A stretch of DNA of 11,222 nucleotides from Sphingobacteriia bacterium. GTDB taxonomy: Bacteria; Bacteroidota; Bacteroidia; UBA7662. A program made the translations under genes and the position numbers. Each line of letters opens with the position of its first letter. Positions within the stretch are counted from its first letter, which is position 1. The stretch lies in the NCBI GenBank assembly GCA_009926245.1, contig RFPG01000031.1, positions 1 to 11,222 of the forward strand, given 5' to 3'. Below the pieces are notes generated by a model. It saw only the letters and a program-made list of their open reading frames with translations. It had not been told where the DNA came from and did not search any database. Positions 1 to 7,538 of this stretch are shown here, piece after piece.

Positions 1-1740
1 GAAGCCCAGCGCGGTGCGGTGATCGCCAAGGTTAGCAAAATCATCGCCGATGAGGCCTCCGCCGAAAAGAAGGGCTACCAGGGCGATGTGCGTCCCATTT
101 TTTACGGGAATCAGTTCATTCTCTCGGTTTACATGGTTTACAAAGATGTTCGTTTGGTGGGTGCCCCCCCCAGCAGCATCGGCAAGTTTGGTGGCGACAC
201 CGACAATTGGATGTGGCCACGTCATACCGGCGATTTTTCGGTCCTTCGCATTTACACCGGCCCCAACGGAGAATCGGCGGAGTACGATAGCCTCCGTAAC
301 ATTCCGCTCAAACCCAACCGTTTCCTTTCGGTCTGCACCTCCGGGGTCAAAAACGGAGATTATACCATGGTCATGGGTTACCCAGGGACGACGAATCGTT
401 ACCTGAGTGCGGATAACCTGGATTTTAATTTGGCCACCGTCAACATGATGGTCGAAGACATGATTGGCAGCCGCATGCAGGCTTACAAAGAGGACATGGA
501 CAAGGATGACAAAATCCGCATTGCCTTGGCCTCCACCTATGCATCGGGTATGAATACCTACAAATACTACCAAGGCCAAAGCTTGGGTCTTCGCAAAGAT
601 GGCTTGGGCGACAAAAAGCGCGCTCACGAAAACGGTCTTCGTCAGTGGATCTCCAGCGATCCAGCCAGAGTCGCCCTTTACGGCCAGCCCCTGGAAACCC
701 TGAGCGGCATGCTCAATCAATACCGCAACGATTACCGGAAGATGATTTATTTCCGTCAGGCCCTCGGCAACCAGGCCTTTGTTCGCCATTTTCGAATCAT
801 GGGAGACCTTCAAAAGGCTCTTGAATCCGCCAAACCCGATGAAGCCAAAACCCTTGCAGCCGCCAAATCAACCCGCGATGCCCTCAAGGAAAACATGACC
901 GAATATTTCCAGGCCACCGAACAAAAAGCCTTTGCCCGCATGCTTCGTGTTTACCTGGAGCGTATCAATGCGGCCGATCGCCCTCCATTTCTTAACGACC
1001 TACTCAAAAAGACCGAAGGCGATAACGACAAAGACCGCTCCAAGGAATTGGCCAAAATCATCTACAAGGAATCCTTCCTAACCAATCCCGAACTCATGGA
1101 AGCCTTCCTGAACAAGCCCAGTGCTAAGAAATGGAAAAAGGATCCGGGCGTTCAATTGGCCCTGTCCATCAACGATTATACCAACCAGGTCCTCATGCCC
1201 GCCGATCGCAAGGCCCAGGCCGAACAAGCACCGGTTCGCCGTCAGTTAATGGCCGCCAACATGGCCTACCAAAGCCAACGCATTTTTGCGCCGGATGCCA
1301 ATTCAACGTTACGCCTTACCTACGGTAACATCAAGCCCTACGTTCCCCGCGATGGTGTTGACTACAACTGGTTCACCACCCATTCGGGAATCCTTCAAAA
1401 AGAAGATCCTTCCAACGAGGAGTTTATTGTACCCAACAAACTCAAAGAGGACCTGACCAAAGGAGACTTTGTCCCCTACGGCAGAGATGGCGAATTGGTC
1501 ACCTGTTTTATTTCAAACAACGACATTACCGGCGGTAACAGCGGCAGCCCTGTCATGAATGCCAGAGCGGAACTGGTCGGTATCGCCTTTGACGGAAACT
1601 GGGAATCCATGACCGGCGACCTCATGTTCAACGACAAAGTTCAACGGACCATCAGCGTGGACATCCGTTATGTTCTCTTTGTTATGGATCGCTTTGCGGG
1701 TGCGGGCCACCTGGTCCGCGAGATGAAATTGGTTCCTTAA
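1..1740 (+). CDS. S46 family dipeptidyl-peptidase (DPP7-type), 3' part
   Basis: This is the C-terminal 579 residues of a serine exopeptidase of family S46 (DPP7/DPP11), which removes dipeptides from peptide N-termini in the periplasm. The frame is open to the left edge, so the signal peptide and catalytic His lie outside the window. Family enzymes are about 700-720 residues, so most of the protein is here. Window residues 69-70 (Asn-Trp, in the DTDNWMWPRHTGDF motif) and Asp531 match residues known to hold the substrate N-terminus. Asp78 in HTGDF is the catalytic Asp, and Ser514 in GNSGSP is the nucleophile. Eighteen residues after the Ser, Gly532 (FDGNW) occupies the S1 position that is Gly in DPP7 and Arg in DPP11. 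I therefore infer cleavage after hydrophobic rather than acidic P1 residues. The gene converges on the LolA-like gene 8 bases away. The family is certain; the subtype rests on one residue. Confidence 0.95.
   Translation, partial: EAQRGAVIAKVSKIIADEASAEKKGYQGDVRPIFYGNQFILSVYMVYKDVRLVGAPPSSIGKFGGDTDNWMWPRHTGDFSVLRIYTGPNGESAEYDSLRNIPLKPNRFLSVCTSGVKNGDYTMVMGYPGTTNRYLSADNLDFNLATVNMMVEDMIGSRMQAYKEDMDKDDKIRIALASTYASGMNTYKYYQGQSLGLRKDGLGDKKRAHENGLRQWISSDPARVALYGQPLETLSGMLNQYRNDYRKMIYFRQALGNQAFVRHFRIMGDLQKALESAKPDEAKTLAAAKSTRDALKENMTEYFQATEQKAFARMLRVYLERINAADRPPFLNDLLKKTEGDNDKDRSKELAKIIYKESFLTNPELMEAFLNKPSAKKWKKDPGVQLALSINDYTNQVLMPADRKAQAEQAPVRRQLMAANMAYQSQRIFAPDANSTLRLTYGNIKPYVPRDGVDYNWFTTHSGILQKEDPSNEEFIVPNKLKEDLTKGDFVPYGRDGELVTCFISNNDITGGNSGSPVMNARAELVGIAFDGNWESMTGDLMFNDKVQRTISVDIRYVLFVMDRFAGAGHLVREMKLVP
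164..171 (+). repeat. Run of eight C inside the S46 gene
   Basis: Eight consecutive C residues encode part of the Ala-Pro-Pro of the conserved VGAPPSS segment. The frame is intact through the run. It is a possible slippage site, but the amino acids are conserved in the family, so codon choice alone may explain it. Confidence 0.8.
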
Positions 1741-1748
1741 CGGTCTCC
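1741..1748. other. Eight-base gap between convergent genes
   Basis: The S46 gene and the LolA-like gene end facing each other with only 8 bases between their stop codons. I see no GC-rich hairpin followed by a T run on either strand here, so any terminator would have to lie inside the opposing coding sequence, or transcripts would overlap at their 3' ends. Confidence 0.7.
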
Positions 1749-2462
1749 TCAGCGCATGTCAACCACCTCCACATTGGGGTAGGCCTTGGCATTGAAGACA
1801 AACAAATCATCCCGCAATTTGGGATTGACTTTGAATTCCGTGATTTGGTAGGTGTACTGGACCCCGGATTTATCAAAGACGATGGCCTTCTGAATCAGGT
1901 TGCTTTGACGATCCACGAAGAGCCGAACCTTAAAATACGAAACCGTCTTGTTTTGGGGAATAAGGTCAATGCGCGAAATCCCTTGTTGACCCGAACCGGT
2001 TTCGGATTCCAGAAACGAATCAAAGCCTTTTTCGTACATGGTAAAAAGGTTGTCCGGCGTAATTTGATCCGGACTTGGTTCGTGACGGCTGATGTTCACT
2101 TCGTTCAACTCCTTGAGGTAAGTCCATGAAGAACGTCCATCGCAAATAATGAGCTGCTCGCCCATGTCAATCCGGTACTGCTTGCCACGGAGAAACAATT
2201 TCCCCTTACGCTTTTCTTTGACCTGACCGGGGCCTCCTTGCAATTCCAACGAAACCAGGGCCTGCATGGATTTCATACTCCGGTAGTTCTTGCTCAACTT
2301 ATTCAGGATGGCCTTGGATTCAGCATCGCCGGTGGCAATACTGCGTGCCCGCTGTGCTTTTTTGGGGGCCTGGGCTTTTTTCTGAGCCTGTGCTGTTTCA
2401 ATCGTTCCAAACGCCGACATAGCGCCGGCCAAAAACAACAAACAAATGATTTTTCTGGTCAT
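1749..2462 (-). CDS. LolA-like outer-membrane lipoprotein carrier
   Basis: The product is a 237-residue exported protein resembling LolA, the periplasmic chaperone that carries lipoproteins from the inner to the outer membrane. Residues 1-26 form a signal peptide ending in AQA, so the predicted mature protein begins Gln-Lys-Lys. A short basic, repetitive stretch follows (KKAQ three times, about residues 28-37). Residues 48-230 have the alternating beta pattern of the LolA fold, with recognisable elements such as GKLFLRGKQYRIDM, IICDGRSSWTYL and a late VDRQSNLIQKAIVFD strand. Length is slightly above the usual size of about 200 residues because of the basic leader. It lies 16 bases after ftsK and is the last gene of the - strand run. 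The start is the only ATG near the signal peptide and has no clear Shine-Dalgarno site. The fold assignment is good; lipoprotein carriage is inferred from the family. Confidence 0.88.
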   Translation of the reverse strand: MTRKIICLLFLAGAMSAFGTIETAQAQKKAQAPKKAQRARSIATGDAESKAILNKLSKNYRSMKSMQALVSLELQGGPGQVKEKRKGKLFLRGKQYRIDMGEQLIICDGRSSWTYLKELNEVNISRHEPSPDQITPDNLFTMYEKGFDSFLESETGSGQQGISRIDLIPQNKTVSYFKVRLFVDRQSNLIQKAIVFDKSGVQYTYQITEFKVNPKLRDDLFVFNAKAYPNVEVVDMR

Positions 2463-2478
2463 GGTCTTAGGTTTGATT

Positions 2479-4992
2479 TCAAAGGCCTTTGAGTTGCCTT
2501 AATTTCTCTTCTAATTGATGGAGATCGGTGTACAAGACTTCTCTTGGCTTGGAACCTTCAAAACGGCCCACGATCCCGGCCGCTTCCAACTGGTCAATAA
2601 GACGTCCAGCGCGGGCATACCCAATGGTCATTCTGCGTTGCAACAAAGAGGTTGAACCCTGCTGGTACTGAACGACCATGCGGGCAGCGTCGTCGAACAA
2701 TTCATCCCTGACCGTACCTGCTCCGTCTCCACCAAAATCTTTTTCGGATTCAGGATCCTTGTATTCAGGCAAGAGGAAAGGGGTGGCATAACCTGTCTGG
2801 TCGCCAATAAAATCACAAACCGCTTCAACCTCTGGGGTATCCACAAAGGCGCATTGCAAGCGGACCACGTTGGAGGATAGCGACAAGAGCATATCCCCGC
2901 GCCCAATTAACTGCTCAGCGCCGCCCGTATCAATGATGGTACGGCTGTCGATTTTGGAACTGACCTTGAAGGCAATACGGGCCGGGAAATTCGCCTTGAT
3001 CGTGCCCGTAATAATGTTCACCGATGGCCGCTGGGTCGCAACAATCAAGTGAATTCCCACCGCACGAGCCAATTGAGCCAATCGGGTAATTGGAAACTCA
3101 ATTTCCTTTCCAGCCGTCATAATCAAATCCGCAAACTCATCGATAACAACTACGATATAAGGCAAATAGCGATGTCCTGCGGTCGGAGAAAGTCGGCGCT
3201 TGCGGAATTTGTTATTGTATTCGACCAAGTTGCGGACCTGTGCGTTCTTGAGCAAATCGTAACGACGATCCATTTCGATACCCAAGGCGTTCATGGTATG
3301 AACCACCTGACGGGTATCCGTCACAATGGCATCCTCGGCATCCGGGAGGCAGGCCAAAAAATGTTTTTCGATGCGGCGAAACAACGATAATTCGACCTTT
3401 TTGGGGTCCACCAAAACGAATTTGAGTTCGCTAGGATGCTTTTTGAAAAGCAAGGAAACCAAGATGGCGTTAATCCCCACGGATTTGCCCTGACCCGTGG
3501 CGCCCGCCATCAAAAGATGGGGCATTTTGGTCAAATCGGCCACAAAAATCTCGTTCGAAATGGTTTTGCCCAGGGCAATGGGTAATTCCATTTCGGAGCC
3601 CACAAAACGATCCGAAGCCAGAAGGCCGCGCATCCCGACCACCTCCTTGTTCTGATTGGGAACTTCGATGCCCACGGTTCCTTTACCAGGCATAGGGGCA
3701 ATAATCCGGATCCCCAGGGCAGCCAAACTGAGGGCTATATCGTCCTCCAGGTTTTTGATTTTGGAGATTCGAACGCCCGCGGCCGGAATGATTTCGTATA
3801 ATGTTACAGTCGGTCCAACGGTTGCCTTGATTTTGTCAATCTCAATACCGTATTGTCGTAGTGTTGTTACAATTTGGTCCTTGTTGGCCTCGAGTTCGGC
3901 GGGGTTGATTTGGACCTTACCGGTGACATATTCCGACAACAAATCCAAGGTGGGGTAGCGATACCCGGACAAATCCAACTTGTGATCGTAAAGCTCGCTA
4001 TCCGTCAGAGCGACGGTATGTGCATCCTCCAGAACATCTTCTGCATCGGGCAAGGCGACCTCCATATCCCCAATCTTACCCAGAGTCGCCCAATCATCAT
4101 CACCCTTAATGTCGAGGCCTGCCACGCCTGCCTCCATGGGGGCATCGGCGATGAAAGGTTCCGTTGATTCCCCTTCGATTTCATCTTCCGTTGGTTCCTC
4201 TTCGGTTTCGTCTTCCCAAGGCAGCGGTTCCGGATGTTCAAGGATGGGAAGCGCCGTCGGATTGGGCATTGCAGGTGAATCCGATCCCTTTGTTACGGGC
4301 TCTTGAACCGCAACAGCAACCGGGACCTTCCCTTGGTGAAGGACAGGCCACTGCAGACGTTTGCCTCGACGTATCATCAGCCAAGCAAACCAAAAGCCTG
4401 CCAATCCCAAGCCCGTTCCTACCAATCCCACAAAACCGGAGGCCCAGCCTACGGCAAAGCGACCAAAGGCCCCACCCCAAGGAAAAGGCAAGGTCCAACA
4501 GGCGTGAAACAGATAGGCGAGCGTCACCGAAACGATCGAGGCAAAAAAGAGAGCATCAAAGGCGCGGGCTACCAGTTTGACCTTGAAATCCGAAAACAAT
4601 AGTTTGAGTCCCAAAAGCAAGGTCCAAAACCATAGAAATACCACTCCCAAACCCCAACCTCGGTATACCGTCCAATGGCCCAAAAAAGCCCCCAACCTAC
4701 CCAACCAATTTTGGGTCTCGGCCTCCGCAGTCAACAAGGATTTCCAAGGGGTTTCCAAGAAGAAACTCTGGTCCTCCCTCCAAGTCATGGTGTAGGAAAC
4801 CAAAGCGATCAGCCAAACCAAGTTCAAAAAAAGAACAATGGTTCCAGCTCCGGTCTGAAAGGCAGGGTTTCGCCAAAAAACCGAAGGGGTCTCTTGGGCC
4901 GATCCCGTGGCGGATTTTTCCTGTCGTCCAGGCTTAACGGATTTCTGGGTTTTGCCCGGGGCGGAACGCAGGGTATTGGAGGGCACGGTCAA
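2479..4992 (-). CDS. ftsK: DNA translocase FtsK (SpoIIIE family)
   Basis: This is an 837-residue division-linked DNA pump that moves the chromosome terminus through the septum. Four membrane helices lie near residues 48-68, 112-133, 142-163 and 182-207. An acidic, Pro-rich linker follows at about 235-330; it is short compared with that of E. coli FtsK. The motor covers about 345-735, with Walker A GATGQGKS at 497-504, Walker B VVVIDEF at 614-620 and the conserved ATQRPSVNIITG and GRGDMLL motifs. The C-terminal winged-helix gamma domain, which reads the orientation sequences on DNA, is at about 764-825 (RRMTIGYARAGRLID). The start must be non-ATG: an in-frame stop lies at 5044-5046, no ATG follows it before residue 69, and that ATG falls after the first membrane helix. 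TTG at 4992 is chosen; GTG at 4986 is nearly as good. It lies 7 bases after the cyclase gene. Confidence 0.97.
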   Translation of the reverse strand: MTVPSNTLRSAPGKTQKSVKPGRQEKSATGSAQETPSVFWRNPAFQTGAGTIVLFLNLVWLIALVSYTMTWREDQSFFLETPWKSLLTAEAETQNWLGRLGAFLGHWTVYRGWGLGVVFLWFWTLLLGLKLLFSDFKVKLVARAFDALFFASIVSVTLAYLFHACWTLPFPWGGAFGRFAVGWASGFVGLVGTGLGLAGFWFAWLMIRRGKRLQWPVLHQGKVPVAVAVQEPVTKGSDSPAMPNPTALPILEHPEPLPWEDETEEEPTEDEIEGESTEPFIADAPMEAGVAGLDIKGDDDWATLGKIGDMEVALPDAEDVLEDAHTVALTDSELYDHKLDLSGYRYPTLDLLSEYVTGKVQINPAELEANKDQIVTTLRQYGIEIDKIKATVGPTVTLYEIIPAAGVRISKIKNLEDDIALSLAALGIRIIAPMPGKGTVGIEVPNQNKEVVGMRGLLASDRFVGSEMELPIALGKTISNEIFVADLTKMPHLLMAGATGQGKSVGINAILVSLLFKKHPSELKFVLVDPKKVELSLFRRIEKHFLACLPDAEDAIVTDTRQVVHTMNALGIEMDRRYDLLKNAQVRNLVEYNNKFRKRRLSPTAGHRYLPYIVVVIDEFADLIMTAGKEIEFPITRLAQLARAVGIHLIVATQRPSVNIITGTIKANFPARIAFKVSSKIDSRTIIDTGGAEQLIGRGDMLLSLSSNVVRLQCAFVDTPEVEAVCDFIGDQTGYATPFLLPEYKDPESEKDFGGDGAGTVRDELFDDAARMVVQYQQGSTSLLQRRMTIGYARAGRLIDQLEAAGIVGRFEGSKPREVLYTDLHQLEEKLRQLKGL

Positions 4993-4999
4993 AAATAAC

Positions 5000-5986
5000 T
5001 TAGGGGTGGTATAAGATATCCAGCAAGGTTTGGCCCACCGCCGTCATAGTGCGAGGGCTAATCACGTTCAGTTGGTCGTTGCGGGTATGCCAATGCGGTG
5101 GAAAGCCGGTACCCTCGTTGCGCAAATCAATGATATCTACCATCGGAATCCCGGCCAAGGTATTCACGTAATAATGATCATCGGTCACCGGTTGACAGGG
5201 CACCGGAACAAAGAGATCCCCGTAGCCCAAGGCCCCGGCCCTTTGCCAAATCGCCCTGGTCCAATCCGGTGCAAACTGAAGAGAATGACCTTCCCAACAA
5301 AACCGGGCATCCGCCGCACCAACCATATCCAAAAGCACCCCTCGTTGTGCGCGGTATCCCGCCACATGAGGCCTACGCGACCAAACCTGGGACCCTATCG
5401 CGTAAGAATCAGCCACCTCCGGAACGCCGTAGTCCTCCAAATCAAAAAAGACCAAATCAATCCCCCAATCCGACGGTAGGGAATCCAAATGCCTGGCCAA
5501 TTCCAGAAGAACGGCCACGCCCGATGCCCCATCGTTGGCGCCATCCATGCGTGCTTTGGGGTTATCGACATCCATATCAGCAAAAGGCCTCGTATCCCAA
5601 TGGGCGGCAAGAACCATTCGCCTTGGACTCTGAGGGCGAAAAACGCCGACTATATTGCGCAGTTCAAAGACCTTGCCATCGTGCATGGTCAGGGATTCTC
5701 TTTGTTCAACGACCTGCAGGCCCCTTTCCCGGAGGGTGGCGACCATCCAATCCCCGCAACGCCGATGAGACACCGACCCGGGGATGCGGGGACCAAAGCC
5801 AACCTGGGTACGAACCAAGGCCAAAGCAGAGTCGCCTACAAAACGAGGGGTCACTGCCGTGTTCGATGGTGGAATTTCCGCGGGTTGATCGGAATCACCG
5901 TCCTGCGATGGACGATCGCAGGCCCCTAGTGCCAGCATCATAAACACCATCGCCCAAAGCGAGGCGCTTCGAATTAGCGTGACCAT
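5000..5986 (-). CDS. Glutaminyl-peptide cyclotransferase-like M28 lipoprotein
   Basis: This 328-residue lipoprotein of the M28 zinc-peptidase fold most resembles glutaminyl cyclase, which turns an N-terminal Gln into pyroglutamate. The signal sequence ends in lipobox LGAC (Cys23), followed by a hydrophilic acid-rich spacer to about residue 45. The fold shows AAHWDTRPF (127-135), Asp152 in GANDGASG, the acidic pair Glu184-Asp185 in FFDLEDYG, Asp220 in LLDMVG, Asp269-Asp270-His in VTDDHYY, and Trp299-His300 in HWHTRND. These match the zinc ligands and proton-relay acids of animal and bacterial glutaminyl cyclases. An aminopeptidase would keep a second zinc site, so cyclase is preferred, though M28 aminopeptidase cannot be excluded from sequence alone. 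The ATG overlaps the end of cysS by 13 bases, which suggests coupled translation. An AAGGGAG stretch just upstream is the nearest thing to a Shine-Dalgarno site in this window. Confidence 0.9.
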   Translation of the reverse strand: MVTLIRSASLWAMVFMMLALGACDRPSQDGDSDQPAEIPPSNTAVTPRFVGDSALALVRTQVGFGPRIPGSVSHRRCGDWMVATLRERGLQVVEQRESLTMHDGKVFELRNIVGVFRPQSPRRMVLAAHWDTRPFADMDVDNPKARMDGANDGASGVAVLLELARHLDSLPSDWGIDLVFFDLEDYGVPEVADSYAIGSQVWSRRPHVAGYRAQRGVLLDMVGAADARFCWEGHSLQFAPDWTRAIWQRAGALGYGDLFVPVPCQPVTDDHYYVNTLAGIPMVDIIDLRNEGTGFPPHWHTRNDQLNVISPRTMTAVGQTLLDILYHP

Positions 5987-7500
5987 CGGCTCCCTTCTTT
6001 GTCGTCCATGATCTTGAATCCGGCTTGGGTCAAGTGGTCTCTAATTCGATCGCTCAAAGCCCAATCCTTGGTGGCCTTGGCCTCTTGACGCAAGGACATC
6101 AGCACCCCCATGGCCGCATCGAGTGCCTGGACGGTACCGGAATCCTCTTCGCTTGCCAAGGTGGTTAACGGAAAACCCAATACATCCTCCACATAGGTTT
6201 GAACCGTTTGACGCAAGCGGTTCCAGGCCTCCGGAGTGATTTGGATTTTTCCATTTCGAAGTTCCTGAAAATCTGCTAACAATTCATAAAGAATCGCGAT
6301 CAAAACAGGGCTGTTCAAGTCATCGTTCAGGGCCGCTCGTGCTTTGGCATCCAAGACATCGGGGTCCAAAAGCCCGATAGGCCCGGCTATGTTTGGCCCA
6401 GGGGTCGCCTCAAATACAGCAGGCTCGTAAGACATCAACGCTCGCAGTCCCTGAATCCAGCGCTTGTAGCCTTTGCTGGATGCCGAAAGGGCCGCATCGC
6501 TGAAATCCAACGTGCTACGGTATTGAGCCTGTAACACAAAAAATCGGATACTCATGGGATCGTAGGCCTGGGATAAACCATCGTGGGTTCCCGCAAACAA
6601 GTCCTCAAGGGTGATAAAATTCCCCAAGGACTTGCCCATTTTTTGGCCATTGATGGTCACCATATTGTTATGAATCCAGGTCTTGGCCGGAGCACAACCG
6701 TGGCATCCCGTGGTTTGAGCAATCTCGCTTTCGTGATGTGGGAATAACAAATCCATACCGCCACCGTGGATATCGAAGGGTGTGTCAAGGTATTTGGCCG
6801 ACATCGCGGAACATTCAATATGCCAACCAGGAAAGCCCAATCCCCAGGGTGAATTCCAACGCATAATATGTTCTGGCTCGGCTTTTTTCCAAAGCGCAAA
6901 GTCTTCGGGTTTGCGCTTCTCGGACTGAGCGGCCAAGGCCCGGCGTTCGTTGCCAGCACCGGCCACCAAATCATCCACCACCCGACCCGATAACTGCCCA
7001 TAGGGGTAGTGAGCGCGGTAGGATTCCAGGTCAAAATAAACCGACCCGTTGACTTCGTAAGCAAAACCCCGTTCTATCAGGGTCTCAATCATTTCGATTT
7101 GTTCGGGAATATGCCCCGAGGCCCTGGGCTCAATGGAGGGCGGAAGGTTCCCGAGCTGATCCATGGCCCGGTGAAATGACAAGGTATAGCGCTGAACCAA
7201 TTCCATGGGTTCCACCCGCTCAAGCCGTGCTCGGCGGGCAATTTTGTCTTCGCCCTCGTCGGCATCGTCCACCAAGTGCCCAACATCGGTGATATTGCGA
7301 ACGTAGCGGACCTTGTAATCCAACAAGGTCAAATACCGTAACAACAAATCAAAGGTGATATAAGGCCTAGCGTGACCCAGATGCGGCGGCCCGTAGACCG
7401 TTGGACCGCAGACATAAAGGCCTACATGCGGTGGGCGTAAGGGCGCAAAGGTTTCTTTGGCCCGCGTCAGGGTATTGTAAAGCGAAAGTTCGGTGGCCAT
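5974..7500 (-). CDS. cysS: Cysteinyl-tRNA synthetase
   Basis: This class I aminoacyl-tRNA synthetase charges tRNA-Cys with cysteine in the cytoplasm. The product has 508 residues; E. coli CysRS has about 460. It carries the HIGH motif as HLGH at residues 40-43 and the KMSKS loop as KMGKS at 287-291. All four expected zinc ligands are present: Cys31 in YVCGPT, Cys230 in GWHIECSAM, and His255 and Glu259 in FPHHESE, with the same 25-residue spacing between the second and third ligands as in the E. coli enzyme. A DALR-type helical C-terminal region follows. The frame stays open to a TTG at 7512, but the ATG at 7500 starts directly at [10 protein letters not shown], the usual beginning of the family, so it is preferred. 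The gene follows the phosphatase-fold gene by 38 bases and overlaps the cyclase gene. Confidence 0.98.
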   Translation of the reverse strand: MATELSLYNTLTRAKETFAPLRPPHVGLYVCGPTVYGPPHLGHARPYITFDLLLRYLTLLDYKVRYVRNITDVGHLVDDADEGEDKIARRARLERVEPMELVQRYTLSFHRAMDQLGNLPPSIEPRASGHIPEQIEMIETLIERGFAYEVNGSVYFDLESYRAHYPYGQLSGRVVDDLVAGAGNERRALAAQSEKRKPEDFALWKKAEPEHIMRWNSPWGLGFPGWHIECSAMSAKYLDTPFDIHGGGMDLLFPHHESEIAQTTGCHGCAPAKTWIHNNMVTINGQKMGKSLGNFITLEDLFAGTHDGLSQAYDPMSIRFFVLQAQYRSTLDFSDAALSASSKGYKRWIQGLRALMSYEPAVFEATPGPNIAGPIGLLDPDVLDAKARAALNDDLNSPVLIAILYELLADFQELRNGKIQITPEAWNRLRQTVQTYVEDVLGFPLTTLASEEDSGTVQALDAAMGVLMSLRQEAKATKDWALSDRIRDHLTQAGFKIMDDKEGSRWSR

Positions 7501-7538
7501 AAACAGCGGCAAGGGTTCAAACCTTCAAAAATACACCA

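Noticed and set aside
841..900. Excess of C over G on the + strand (22 C against 11 G in this block), suggesting the - strand genes are on the leading strand.
   Set aside because: Other blocks sampled were closer to even, and coding bias confounds a hand count; a whole-window skew plot would be required to claim it.
4005..4241. Low-complexity stretch in ftsK that could be taken for a repeat element.
   Set aside because: It encodes the acidic linker between the membrane and motor parts (Glu/Asp/Pro-rich), which is normal for FtsK.
5269..5943. Long + strand open frames inside the cyclase gene, and similar frames inside ftsK, cysS and rhomboid genes.
   Set aside because: They are antisense shadows: Pro/Arg/His-rich, without domain motifs, and fully covered by recognised genes on the other strand.
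7501..7512. TTG start for cysS four codons before the ATG.
   Set aside because: The ATG at 7500 fits the usual start of the family and is the stronger codon; the four added residues show nothing conserved.
7526..7533. TATTTTTG on the - strand upstream of cysS, matching the Bacteroidota -7 consensus TAnnTTTG.
   Set aside because: No TTG-type -33 element lies at the right distance upstream, and the gap is only 38 bases within a same-strand run, so one AT-rich match is not enough to call a promoter.
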